This document shows, piece by piece, positions 36,811 to 45,519 of a DNA stretch of 64,000 nt. The DNA is taken from contig NZ_CP023777.1 in the NCBI RefSeq assembly GCF_002557795.1, positions 1,380,001 to 1,444,000 on the forward strand. Reading direction: 5' to 3'. Numbering within the stretch: the stretch's first letter is position 1; the number at the start of each line of letters is the position of its first letter. The DNA is from Chitinophaga caeni. GTDB lineage: Bacteria > Bacteroidota > Bacteroidia > Chitinophagales > Chitinophagaceae. The translations under genes and the position numbers were made by a program. Below the pieces are notes generated by a model. It was not told the DNA's origin, did not search any database, and worked only from the letters and a program-made list of their open reading frames with translations.

Positions 36811-39800
36811 CTAGAATTTCACATTCAGGCCTACTTGGATTTGCTTTGCTTGGGGTACTGTATAAAAATCGATGCCTCCTGAAATGTTGCCTAAAACTTC
36901 GGTATTGACTTCGGGATCGCTGATATACTTGGTAGAAGTCCAAAGATTATAGCCTGAAACATAAAGGCGGGCACTATTTAGTTTCAATTTATTGCTAATT
37001 GTCTTGGGAAGGTTGTAACCCAAAGTTATATTTTTCAAACGTATGTAGGATCCATCATATAAATAGCGGCTGGAAGGCCTGTAAAGATTACCATTTTCAA
37101 ATGATAATTTAGAGATATATGAATGATCTCCTGGTTCTTGCCATCTATTTAATATTTCCTTAAGTTGATTGTCATATGCCCCACTGAAACCGGAAGCTTG
37201 GTATATACCAGCCCTGTTGTAAATCTTGTTGCCGGAAACAAACATAAAGAATGCGCTTAGGTCGAACCCATTGAAATTAAAGGTGTTGGTAATTCCACCT
37301 GTAAAGTCTGGGTTGGAATAGCCGAATACTTTTCTTGGGGCTGCATCATAATCAATAGTTGGCTTTCCATCGTCGCCAATATAAGTATCAACGCCGGTTT
37401 CAGGGTCTGCACCTGCATATTCACGCATGTAAAATACTCCTATAGGCTGCCCTTCAACTGCACGTTGTTGTCCATCTTCTATAATTTGCCCTTTTATATT
37501 CTTTACCCTGTTTTTATTGAACGAGATATTGAAGTTGGTAGTCCAATAGAATGCCCCATTTATGTTTATAGAGTTCAACGTAATTTCTAATCCTTTATTT
37601 GTCATGTTACCAACGTTTTGAAGAAGTGTAGAAAACCCGGTGGTGCCTGGTATATTGACATTTAGCAACAAATCAGCAGTTTTTTTATTGTAGTAATCAA
37701 TTTCTCCTGACAAACGGTTATGAATCAATCCAAACTCTAACCCTATATCATACTGATCTGTCTTTTCCCAATGTAAATGAGGGTTGCCAATTTGGATCGG
37801 CATATAACCCGGGTAATCCGGATAGTTGGCCACGCTGTATAAACTATAATAAGCTCCTTCTCCTATCTCCGCATTACCTGTTATTCCATAGCTGGTTCTT
37901 AATTTTAGGATATTTAAAAAGGGCACTTCTTTAAGAAAATTTTCTTCTGAAATTAACCAGCCGGCTGATCCGGAATAAAAATTGCCATACTTATTATTCT
38001 CAGCGAACCTTGAAGAACCATCCCTGCGGATGCTAGCGGCCAACAGGTATTTACCGGCAAATGAATAATTGGCTCTCAAGAAATAAGACATGAAATTATA
38101 TTTACTGTGGGGGGAACTTCCATACAGTATATTCGTTGCTCCCGAAAGGTATTTCAGGGCATTCGAAGGATAGTTTTCTGCTTGAACCGTTGTATTGTAG
38201 CTGTTATTTTGTTGGTAGCTCATACCGAGAGTAGCATTAAACGAATGGTTAGCATTCTTAAATAACGGTGTAAACGTAAAGTAATTATTAGTATTATAAC
38301 CGACCGCTTGTGAATATCTTCCTTGTCCCAAACCTTTATCGCCACCATCTATGGAGCCCTTAGCAGCAATGGATTCTTGTGTAAGCTGGTTTATATCAGC
38401 TCCGAACTCAGAACGGAAACTTATCCATGGTTGGATTTTCAACTCACCAAATGCATTACCTAAAATGCGGAAGGTAACTTGGTCATCACTATTTAACTTT
38501 GCATCGATCAAGCCATTGCTATAAAGAGTAGTAGAGTTTAATTGGCCGGAAGTGGGATCTATGATTGGAGATAATGGTGATTGCGCGAATAACTGCCCTG
38601 GGGTCGAATAGCTATTGTCATTCGCTATCCTGTTTAATTCTGATCGGTTGATGGCCATATTCACACCAAATTGTACCTTGTCGTTAGGATGATGTGCAAT
38701 ATTTAGGCGAGAGCCATACCTTTGAAATTCATTCCGTATAACGATTGCTTCAAGTTTATCATAGTAACCGGAAATATAAAAATTGGTCTTCTCGTTGCCA
38801 CCTGTAGCTGATATGTTTACGCCTTGACCTTTAGCTACTTTTCTGTATGCTTGATCTTCCCAATTGGTATTAACTTCTTGGTTTTTCCAATCGGTTCCAA
38901 GGGATAGATCATCGAAAAGACTTTCAACATTGCCAACGTACACTGCCATTGCTTCATCGATCGTGCCGTATTGCCCATTTTCAAAGCTTGTTTTTGCGTC
39001 ATTGACAGCAGCTTCAGTTAAGAGTTCTACATATTCCTTGGTGTTTAGAAATCCTCTTTTCATGGTTGGTTTCCCCCAACTACTTCTCAAGTCTAGGGAG
39101 AATACAGTTTTCTGGTTCTGCCGCCCTTTTTTCGTAGTAATCAAGATTACCCCGTTTGAAGCCCTAGCTCCATATATCGCGGCAGCGGCAGCGTCTTTTA
39201 AAATTTCAACAGATTCAATATCTGAAGGGTTAATATCGATCAAAGGGTTTGTCGGATCATTGTTGATATCTGATAAGCTGCCAGACACGATTGGCTGCCC
39301 ATCTACTATGTACAATGGTTGGCTCGTTGCTGAAATCGAAGAAGTCCCACGTATACGGATTTTAATGGCTTGGCCAACTTTGCCGCTACTTGATTCAACT
39401 ACCACGCCAGCGGCCTTTCCCTGGATAGCTGATTCAAAACTGGGAGCAGGGTAATTCGCTACGTCTACCGTGTTAAGTTTGACTAGTGAGCCCGTTGCCT
39501 CCCTTTTCTTTTGGGTGCCATATCCGACTACCAAAACTTCATTTAAGCTACGTTCACTTAAGGTTAATGATACATTTATCTCATCGCCATGAATGGGAAC
39601 TTCCATAGTAGTATAGCCTATGAAGGAAAACTCTAAAGTTGTTACATTTTCAGGAAGAGTCATTGAATATTCTCCTTGAATGTTCGATACCGTGGTGATT
39701 AGTGTTCCTTTTATTTTAATTGTCACACCGGGTAAAGGAGCTTTGTCTCTCGAGTCTGTAACCTTTCCGTGGACTGCTCTAATTTGAGCACTAGTTACTA

Positions 39801-39855
39801 TAGGGAATAGTAGTATTAGTCCCATTATAGCAAGGTGAATAATGCGCATACACAC
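36811..39855 (-). CDS. SusC/RagA-family TonB-linked outer-membrane protein
   Basis: A 1014-residue outer-membrane transporter. A signal peptide (cleavage near TSAQ) is followed by a CarboxypepD-like domain (about 29-105, VHGKVTDSRDKAPLPGVTI). Then comes the plug with the SusC signature GYGTQKKREATGSL, the ASNGVILITTKKG plug end, and a large beta-barrel ending in aromatic Phe. No N-terminal STN secretin-type domain, so it is not the sigma-regulator-coupled kind. With the SusD-like partner it imports an unknown oligomer. No anti-sigma, regulator or glycoside hydrolase is near. Confidence 0.96.
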   Translation of the reverse strand: MCMRIIHLAIMGLILLFPIVTSAQIRAVHGKVTDSRDKAPLPGVTIKIKGTLITTVSNIQGEYSMTLPENVTTLEFSFIGYTTMEVPIHGDEINVSLTLSERSLNEVLVVGYGTQKKREATGSLVKLNTVDVANYPAPSFESAIQGKAAGVVVESSSGKVGQAIKIRIRGTSSISATSQPLYIVDGQPIVSGSLSDINNDPTNPLIDINPSDIESVEILKDAAAAAIYGARASNGVILITTKKGRQNQKTVFSLDLRSSWGKPTMKRGFLNTKEYVELLTEAAVNDAKTSFENGQYGTIDEAMAVYVGNVESLFDDLSLGTDWKNQEVNTNWEDQAYRKVAKGQGVNISATGGNEKTNFYISGYYDKLEAIVIRNEFQRYGSRLNIAHHPNDKVQFGVNMAINRSELNRIANDNSYSTPGQLFAQSPLSPIIDPTSGQLNSTTLYSNGLIDAKLNSDDQVTFRILGNAFGELKIQPWISFRSEFGADINQLTQESIAAKGSIDGGDKGLGQGRYSQAVGYNTNNYFTFTPLFKNANHSFNATLGMSYQQNNSYNTTVQAENYPSNALKYLSGATNILYGSSPHSKYNFMSYFLRANYSFAGKYLLAASIRRDGSSRFAENNKYGNFYSGSAGWLISEENFLKEVPFLNILKLRTSYGITGNAEIGEGAYYSLYSVANYPDYPGYMPIQIGNPHLHWEKTDQYDIGLEFGLIHNRLSGEIDYYNKKTADLLLNVNIPGTTGFSTLLQNVGNMTNKGLEITLNSININGAFYWTTNFNISFNKNRVKNIKGQIIEDGQQRAVEGQPIGVFYMREYAGADPETGVDTYIGDDGKPTIDYDAAPRKVFGYSNPDFTGGITNTFNFNGFDLSAFFMFVSGNKIYNRAGIYQASGFSGAYDNQLKEILNRWQEPGDHSYISKLSFENGNLYRPSSRYLYDGSYIRLKNITLGYNLPKTISNKLKLNSARLYVSGYNLWTSTKYISDPEVNTEVLGNISGGIDFYTVPQAKQIQVGLNVKF

Positions 39856-40043
39856 AATTTAGGGTATTGAGTAAATATTAGTGATTTCCAATTTTGAGAA
39901 GGGAATTTGGTTTCGCTAGGGCTAAATTGCTCTGATTTTAATGTTCTTTAATGCATAGGGTATCCTGGATTCTGCGTTTAGAGATACCAAAGTAAATAAT
40001 TCTTTTTATTATAAATTCAAAAATATATATAAGTTTTCAAAAA

Positions 40044-40081
40044 AAAGCCCGGCCCGTCCTAATTTGGACGGGCCGGGCTTT
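40044..40081 (-). terminator. Terminator after the metallopeptidase gene
   Basis: Perfect 16-bp stem AAAGCCCGGCCCGTCC / GGACGGGCCGGGCTTT, 6-base loop, with a long A run on its left (T run on the minus strand). Confidence 0.9.
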
Positions 40082-40104
40082 ATGAAATAAATTTATCTTG
40101 ATCG

Positions 40105-40794
40105 TCAATCCCTTCGGCTGGCGCCCAGGTAGATAAATATATATTGGATTAATATTGCGACTGAGGAGACTGCGGCTACAACGTAGGTCATCGCTGCCCA
40201 CCACAAGGCGTCCTTTGCCTTATCATGTTCCCCTTTGTTTAAAGTTGACGTGTTGTTTAACCAGGCCAAGGCACGGTTGGAAGCATCAAATTCTACCGGC
40301 AAGGTTATCAAAGAGAATAAGGTGGTCAAGCCAAAAAGGATAATTCCGGCCAATAGTAGCACCGGGAATGCCTTTATTAATAAAATACCTGCCAGCAGCA
40401 CCCATTGCACGATACCGGAACTGAATTGTACCACGGGAACCATCTTACTCCTGAAATTGAGCCAGCGGTAAGCCGTTGCATGCTGCACCGCGTGACCGCA
40501 TTCATGGGCTGCTACGGCAGCGGCGGCAATGGTGGCGTTATTATATACATCGGGGCTCAGGTTTACCGTTTTGTTAGCCGGGTTATAGTGATCGGAAAGG
40601 AAGCCTTCCGATGATTTTACCTGCACATCGTGTATGTTATTGTCTCTCAACATTTTCTCAGCAATTTCCCTTCCCGTGAGACCGTTGGAAAGAAATACCT
40701 GGTTGTACTGGTTGAATTTGGATTTAAGGCGCCAGCTAACCAGCATGCTGATCCCTACAAATATTAGGGAAATTACCATTACGCTTGGTGTCAT
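40105..40794 (-). CDS. Zinc metallopeptidase, membrane (YugP type)
   Basis: A 229-residue membrane protein with the catalytic HECGH (HExxH) in AAAVAAHECGHAVQHA at about residues 88-103, preceded by DHYNPANKTVNLSPDVYN. Hydrophobic segments lie near the N-terminus and C-terminal half (about 115-150, 155-175, 195-225). The family is a neutral zinc peptidase of unknown substrate. It is single and divergent from radA. Confidence 0.92.
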   Translation of the reverse strand: MTPSVMVISLIFVGISMLVSWRLKSKFNQYNQVFLSNGLTGREIAEKMLRDNNIHDVQVKSSEGFLSDHYNPANKTVNLSPDVYNNATIAAAAVAAHECGHAVQHATAYRWLNFRSKMVPVVQFSSGIVQWVLLAGILLIKAFPVLLLAGIILFGLTTLFSLITLPVEFDASNRALAWLNNTSTLNKGEHDKAKDALWWAAMTYVVAAVSSVAILIQYIFIYLGASRRD

Positions 40795-41554
40795 AGCTTG
40801 TTATTTAGTTTAGGATAATCGATCAAATTGCCTTCCAAAACCCGGCAATTGGGAAATTTTTAACAAATATAGCCGGGGAATGGTATTTTTGTCGCCAGGT
40901 AAGGAGCACTTTACCTAAAATAAAAAAATATTGCTGTCATTTTGTCATTTTTTGAAGATTTTTCCTGCTTTTTAAACCCTTGAATAAATATATATTATTT
41001 GTTTAATATTAAACATATTTTATATATTGTAAAGCTCCCCACTTCTCCTATCTATCAATAATTTATGTACGCTTACATCTAATAATTTTGAATTTAAAAG
41101 GGCTATGATAGGGCTTTCTAGCCTACTGGCAGTAGCAATGCGATATACTTTAAAAGTTATTCACATCCATTAAATAAACTTTTTTATTCTGACCGCATTT
41201 AGTAATTTAGTCCTGAATTTAATGGGTTAGTAAGTAGAAAGGGTCAGCGGTGAAAACCGTTGGCTCTTTTCTCATTTTAGCCCAAGTTGATAAAACTTAC
41301 CTTTTGTTGCCAAAGAATATTTCTGCGCAAAAAAATTTTCCTAATAAATTGATTAAGTATTTTTTACGATGATAATAATAAAGTTTGATTACAAGCTTTT
41401 CTCATTAACCGGTTAATTTTTATCTACCTAGAAACTCTCCATACTTTTTTTTCTACTACCAAACTGACAAAATTGTACTTACTTTTTATTTTATTACCAA
41501 GGGGCATTTAATACATCCCCTCTTCGAATAATTTTATCTTCCTATTTTTATGCA
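40795..41554. other. Long divergent spacer with an orphan terminator
   Basis: About 760 AT-rich bases between a leftward gene and radA. A candidate rightward TATTTTTG box lies at 40884-40891 and a rightward terminator at 41238-41270, about 380 bases later. A short AGGTAA/TTACCT stem lies near 40899-40917. No protein gene is seen. Confidence 0.5.
41238..41270 (+). terminator. Orphan rightward terminator
   Basis: AAAGGGTCAGCGGT / ACCGTTGGCTCTTT: a 14-bp stem with three G-U pairs and a GAAA tetraloop, then a T-rich tail. No protein gene precedes it on this strand. Confidence 0.75.
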
Positions 41555-42931
41555 ATGAGTAAAATTAAAACGGCTTTCTTCTGCCAGGCTTGTGGTTATG
41601 AATCTGCAAAATGGACCGGTAAGTGTCCTTCTTGTAATAGTTGGAATACATTCGTCGAAGAAAAAATTCAAAAAGATATTTCCCCGAGGCATTATGATTG
41701 GAGAGACTCCAAAGAGGCGCATGTTGCTAAAACGAAGATCGTGCAATTGTCGGCGGTTGAAGGTGCTGAAGAAAGGCGGATACTCACTCCTGATGCGGAA
41801 TTGAATAGGGTGCTTGGTGGAGGTATCGTTGAAGGTTCGCTCGTCCTCGTTGGTGGTGAACCGGGTATTGGTAAATCAACTTTGTTCTTACAGAATGCGC
41901 TGGCTTTAAAAGGAATTAAAATACTTTATGTAAGCGGTGAAGAGAGTGAACAACAAATAAAAATGCGGGCGGATCGCTTGAATATTTTGAACGATGATTT
42001 CTACCTGCTAACGGAAACCTCCACCCAAGAAATTTTCCAAGAGATTAAAAAGTTGCAACCGAACTTGGTTATCGTCGACTCTATTCAAACACTTCATTCC
42101 CCCATGATCGATTCAGCTCCCGGCAGCGTTTCCCAGGTGAGGGAAACAACTGCTGAATTGCAACGTTTCGCGAAGGAATCACAAGTTCCCGTTTTTATAA
42201 TCGGTCATATCACCAAGGATGGAGCCATCGCCGGACCAAAAGTTTTGGAGCATATGGTAGATACCGTTTTGCAGTTCGAGGGAGATCAACATTATGCATA
42301 CCGGATATTGCGAACTATTAAAAATCGTTTCGGCTCCACGGCTGAACTGGGTATCTATGAAATGACCGGCAATGGCTTGCGCCAAGTGAGCAATCCTTCG
42401 GAGATATTAATATCCCAGAGGGAAGACCAGCTGAGCGGGATCGCGATAGCGGCCACTATTGAAGGGTTAAGACCGATGTTGATCGAGGTGCAGGCCTTGG
42501 TCACACAATCCGTTTACGGTACCCCGCAACGAACGGCGACGGGTTTCGATTTGCGTAGGTTGCAATTGTTGCTGGCCGTGTTGGAAAAACGGGGTGGCTT
42601 TCATTTCGGTGTGAAGGACGTATTTTTAAATATCGCCGGGGGAATAAGGGTAGAAGATCCCTCGATCGATTTAGCCGTTCTTTGTTCATTGCTTTCTTCG
42701 TATGAAGATATCCCGCTTTCGAACCATGTTTGTTTTGCAGGGGAGGTAGGATTAAGCGGGGAAATCCGCGCGGTAAACCGTATTGAACAAAGGATCGCGG
42801 AAGCGGAGAAACTTGGCTTTGAAAAAATCTTTATTTCCAAATACCATAAAAAGGGATTAAACCTCTCCAAGTTTAAGATAGAAATTGTTCCTGTCGGGAG
42901 GGTAGAAGAGGTATACCAATTGTTATTTTAA
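41555..42931 (+). CDS. radA: DNA repair protein RadA (Sms)
   Basis: A 458-residue recombination protein. The N-terminal zinc finger has C10, C13, C24 and C27. Walker A GGEPGIGKST is at 101-110, and the RadA-specific KNRFGS motif is in RTIKNRFGSTAELGIYEM. The C-terminal Lon-like domain follows with YGTPQRTATGFDLRRLQLLLAVLEKRGG. It promotes branch migration of recombination intermediates. Confidence 0.97.
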   Translation: MSKIKTAFFCQACGYESAKWTGKCPSCNSWNTFVEEKIQKDISPRHYDWRDSKEAHVAKTKIVQLSAVEGAEERRILTPDAELNRVLGGGIVEGSLVLVGGEPGIGKSTLFLQNALALKGIKILYVSGEESEQQIKMRADRLNILNDDFYLLTETSTQEIFQEIKKLQPNLVIVDSIQTLHSPMIDSAPGSVSQVRETTAELQRFAKESQVPVFIIGHITKDGAIAGPKVLEHMVDTVLQFEGDQHYAYRILRTIKNRFGSTAELGIYEMTGNGLRQVSNPSEILISQREDQLSGIAIAATIEGLRPMLIEVQALVTQSVYGTPQRTATGFDLRRLQLLLAVLEKRGGFHFGVKDVFLNIAGGIRVEDPSIDLAVLCSLLSSYEDIPLSNHVCFAGEVGLSGEIRAVNRIEQRIAEAEKLGFEKIFISKYHKKGLNLSKFKIEIVPVGRVEEVYQLLF

Positions 42932-42988
42932 CATGCCGTTCTAAAGTCATAAATTCACAGGGTATGATCTAATTCGTACCCTATTGTT

Positions 42989-43666
42989 ATGTTAACCAAC
43001 TTGATGAATTTATTTTACCCGCATTGCTGCGAGGCTTGTGGCCTTAGCTTGACTAATTCGGAACGGTATTTATGCCTTTCTTGTTTCGGCAAACTACCTT
43101 CAACTAATTTTCTTCACTGGCCTGAAAATCCCGTGGCCAAAATGTTTTACGGCAGGGTGGATTTGAAAATGGCTGCTGCAACTTATTATTATCATAAGGA
43201 CTCCATCTTGCAACGGTTAGTACACCGGTTTAAATATAAAGAGACGCCTCATTTAGCGGTTTGGTTCGGTAAATGCATGGGGGAGCAGTTCCTGGAAGCG
43301 GGTATCCCGATCCTATTTGATGCTATTGTCCCGATGCCGTTGCATCCCCAGAAGTATAAAGTTAGGGGCTATAATCAAGCAGAAGAATTGGCCCGGGGTT
43401 TAGCGCTGAAATTGCAATTGCCCCTGATGGCTGATTACTTGCGCAGAAAATCCTATAACAATTCACAAACCCGGAAGGGGCGGGTAGATCGTTGGGAGAA
43501 TGTCGAAGGTATCTTCGAAGTACGCGATCAGGGAACGGCAAGCTGCAAACATGTATTGTTAATCGATGATGTGGTAACTACGGGTGCTACTATGGAATCG
43601 GCTGCGCAAGCCTTGCTGCCATATGTAGATGCTTTGAGTATAGTTTGCTTGGGCGTAACGGCTTGA
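42989..43666 (+). CDS. ComF-family phosphoribosyltransferase
   Basis: A 225-residue protein. An N-terminal Cys-rich zinc ribbon (PHCCEACGLSL, CLSCFGKLP) is followed by a PRTase fold with the PRPP loop VLLIDDVVTTGATMES at about residues 188-203, and a conserved YNQAEELARGLA. In competent bacteria ComF is needed for DNA uptake. It starts 57 bases after radA, so the two may be co-transcribed. Confidence 0.93.
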   Translation: MLTNLMNLFYPHCCEACGLSLTNSERYLCLSCFGKLPSTNFLHWPENPVAKMFYGRVDLKMAAATYYYHKDSILQRLVHRFKYKETPHLAVWFGKCMGEQFLEAGIPILFDAIVPMPLHPQKYKVRGYNQAEELARGLALKLQLPLMADYLRRKSYNNSQTRKGRVDRWENVEGIFEVRDQGTASCKHVLLIDDVVTTGATMESAAQALLPYVDALSIVCLGVTA

Positions 43667-43675
43667 ATAAAAAAT

Positions 43676-43697
43676 ACAGGTGCTTGAAAGCACCTGT
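43676..43697 (-). terminator. Leftward terminator
   Basis: Perfect 9-bp stem ACAGGTGCT / AGCACCTGT with a TGAA loop. The A-rich left flank makes a T run on the minus strand, so it serves the small minus-strand gene at 43744. Confidence 0.8.
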
Positions 43698-43743
43698 CTA
43701 CGGTAACTATTCCACGTTATGAATACGCAATTGTTGTTGCATT

Positions 43744-43947
43744 TTATTTTTCACCTTTTCGGGTGGCCGATAAATCGGGTTGTATATCTTGCGACAGCGT
43801 TTGACGGCTGCTGAGTTCAAACTTGTTAATAAAGCATACTTTGAAAGTATGATTCGTCAATGTGTCTGGCTCTTCCGCGGCAACCCTTTGTAAACCGAAT
43901 TTATCAAAGTCTGCCTTGAGCTGTTGTAGGTATTCTTGAATGCTCAT
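43744..43947 (-). CDS. Small hypothetical protein (67 aa)
   Basis: A soluble, polar 67-residue product (MSIQEYLQQLKADFDKFGL start; NHTFKVCFINKFELSSRQTL middle). Family not recognised. Support comes from balanced codon use, its own ATG, and a minus-strand terminator 47 bases after the stop. It lies convergent to comF. Confidence 0.5.
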   Translation of the reverse strand: MSIQEYLQQLKADFDKFGLQRVAAEEPDTLTNHTFKVCFINKFELSSRQTLSQDIQPDLSATRKGEK

Positions 43948-44393
43948 ATAAAGGTCTTTAAACAGATGATTACTCGAAATTTTGTAACAGCATCGATATT
44001 TGCATGGGATACATACAATTTAATGCTTTGCGGTTATAAATCAATGGGTTAAAATATAAATGTCCCTAATTTTTTACCGGGATGCCCCGCGAAGCAACCA
44101 GGGTAAGGGTATAGACTCCATTGTATTGAATTATAAACCAATTTTCTATAATATCAACCTCTAAAAAGCAGTTTTGTTTAATACTCTACAAATATAATAG
44201 GGTTTATAGAGTATTCAAAATATTTGGATAACTTTTTAATGGAATCTTTTCCTGTACTAACATTCACGATGTAAAAATAACTTGAATTAGGGAGGTTTAA
44301 GGGGAGCTGCTTGTAAACTTTATGTGAATTTTATCGAATTGTCATCAAATTATAGGCTTTTATATGCCCTTTCGTTTTGACCGGGGAGTTTGC

Positions 44394-44401
44394 TATCTTT
44401 G
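44394..44401 (+). promoter_or_regulatory. -7 box of the metH promoter
   Basis: TATCTTTG, exact TAnnTTTG match. The TTTTGAC 14 bases upstream is closer than the usual 17-23, so only the -7 element is well supported. It puts transcription start near 44408 with a leader of about 70 bases. Confidence 0.55.
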
Positions 44402-44407
44402 CATCGC

Positions 44408-44478
44408 TCTAGGGTGGATTTGTTTATTGTTCGACCCGGGGGCTTCATCCTTTAACAGTAACTAATAAACGTTTGAGC
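44408..44478 (+). promoter_or_regulatory. Candidate structured leader of metH
   Basis: GGGT at 44412-44415 can pair with ACCC at 44434-44437. GGAT within the intervening loop can pair with ATCC at 44447-44450, forming an H-type pseudoknot. The layout recalls small pseudoknotted riboswitches but lacks the conserved bases of SAM-II. Function is inferred from its place before metH. Confidence 0.3.
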
Positions 44479-45501
44479 ATGAAATCGATCTACGATTGCG
44501 CGAAAGAGCGCATACTTATAATTGACGGTGCCATGGGTACCATGATCCAACGCTACAAGCTCCAAGAAGCCGATTACAGGGGAACAAGATTTGCCAACCA
44601 TCACATCGAACTGAAAGGTAATAGCGATATCTTAAGTATTACACAGCCACAAATCATCCAAGCCATTCACCGTGAATACTTGGAGGCAGGGGCGGATATT
44701 ATAGAGACGAATACGTTTTCGTCTACCGTAATTGCACAGGCCGATTATGATTTACAGGCCCTGGCTTACGAGCTAAACCTGGCCTCGGCAAAGCTCGCTA
44801 AGGAGGTGGCGGCTGAATATACCGCGAAGAACCCTGCTAAACCCAGGTTTGTAGCGGGAGCCATCGGGCCGCTCAACAAAACACTTTCCCTTTCGCCAGA
44901 TGTAAACAACCCGGGCTTCCGTTCCGTAACCTTCGATGAAGTGGTGGATGCTTACATGGAACAGATTCGTGGTTTGGTTGATGGCGGCGCTGACCTGTTA
45001 CTGATTGAAACGATCTTCGATACCTTGAATTGCAAGGCAGCGATATTTGCCATCAAGAATTTCTTTAAGAAAAATAATCTCCAACCTTTACCCATAATGA
45101 TTTCAGGCACCATTACGGACGCCTCCGGAAGAACATTAAGTGGGCAAACCCTGGAAGCTTTCTATATTTCCGTGATGCATGCTAAACCTTTCTCAATCGG
45201 GTTAAACTGCGCTTTAGGCGGACAGCAAATGCGTCCTTACGTTGCAGAGCTGGCTAAAATTGCCAATTGCTACGTGAGCTGCTATCCAAATGCCGGCTTG
45301 CCGAATGCTTTTGGTGAATACGATGAAGAACCGGAAGATACGGCCTGCATCCTGGAAGACTTTGCCAGCTCCGGCTTTGTTAATATCGTCGGCGGATGCT
45401 GCGGAACTACTCCCGATCATATTCGCCATATCGCGGAACATGTGAAAAATATCGCTCCAAGGGCTTTACCCGCTACGGAGACTTCTTTGGTAAATGCTTA
45501 A
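44479..45501 (+). CDS. metH: Methionine synthase, homocysteine-binding module
   Basis: About 340 residues. The Zn-dependent homocysteine methyltransferase domain (TIM barrel) has Cys244 in GLNCALGG and Cys307-Cys308 in [10 protein letters not shown] (residues counted from the ATG at 44479), the zinc ligands that bind homocysteine. The rest of MetH is encoded by the next gene, 18 bases downstream, so the enzyme is split into two polypeptides, as in other Bacteroidota. A TTG two codons upstream is also possible, but the ATG opens [12 protein letters not shown]. Confidence 0.94.
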   Translation: MKSIYDCAKERILIIDGAMGTMIQRYKLQEADYRGTRFANHHIELKGNSDILSITQPQIIQAIHREYLEAGADIIETNTFSSTVIAQADYDLQALAYELNLASAKLAKEVAAEYTAKNPAKPRFVAGAIGPLNKTLSLSPDVNNPGFRSVTFDEVVDAYMEQIRGLVDGGADLLLIETIFDTLNCKAAIFAIKNFFKKNNLQPLPIMISGTITDASGRTLSGQTLEAFYISVMHAKPFSIGLNCALGGQQMRPYVAELAKIANCYVSCYPNAGLPNAFGEYDEEPEDTACILEDFASSGFVNIVGGCCGTTPDHIRHIAEHVKNIAPRALPATETSLVNA

Positions 45502-45519
45502 TAGGGGAAACCCGGTACA

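Larger units (their letters stand above)
43948..44478. other. Spacer and leader upstream of metH
   Basis: About 530 AT-rich bases. The left part has no visible gene. The right end holds the metH promoter and its short structured leader (44394-44478). No cobalamin or SAM riboswitch consensus is recognised. Confidence 0.55.

Noticed and set aside
40884..41270. tmRNA or RNase P RNA in the spacer before radA
   Set aside because: No tRNA-like ends with CCA and no conserved RNase P blocks.
44426..44440. GTTCGACCC sequence resembling a tRNA T-arm
   Set aside because: No acceptor, D or anticodon arms can be formed around it.
44408..44478. Match to a SAM-II or cobalamin riboswitch
   Set aside because: The conserved bases of SAM-II and the B12 box are absent; only the pseudoknot layout is similar.
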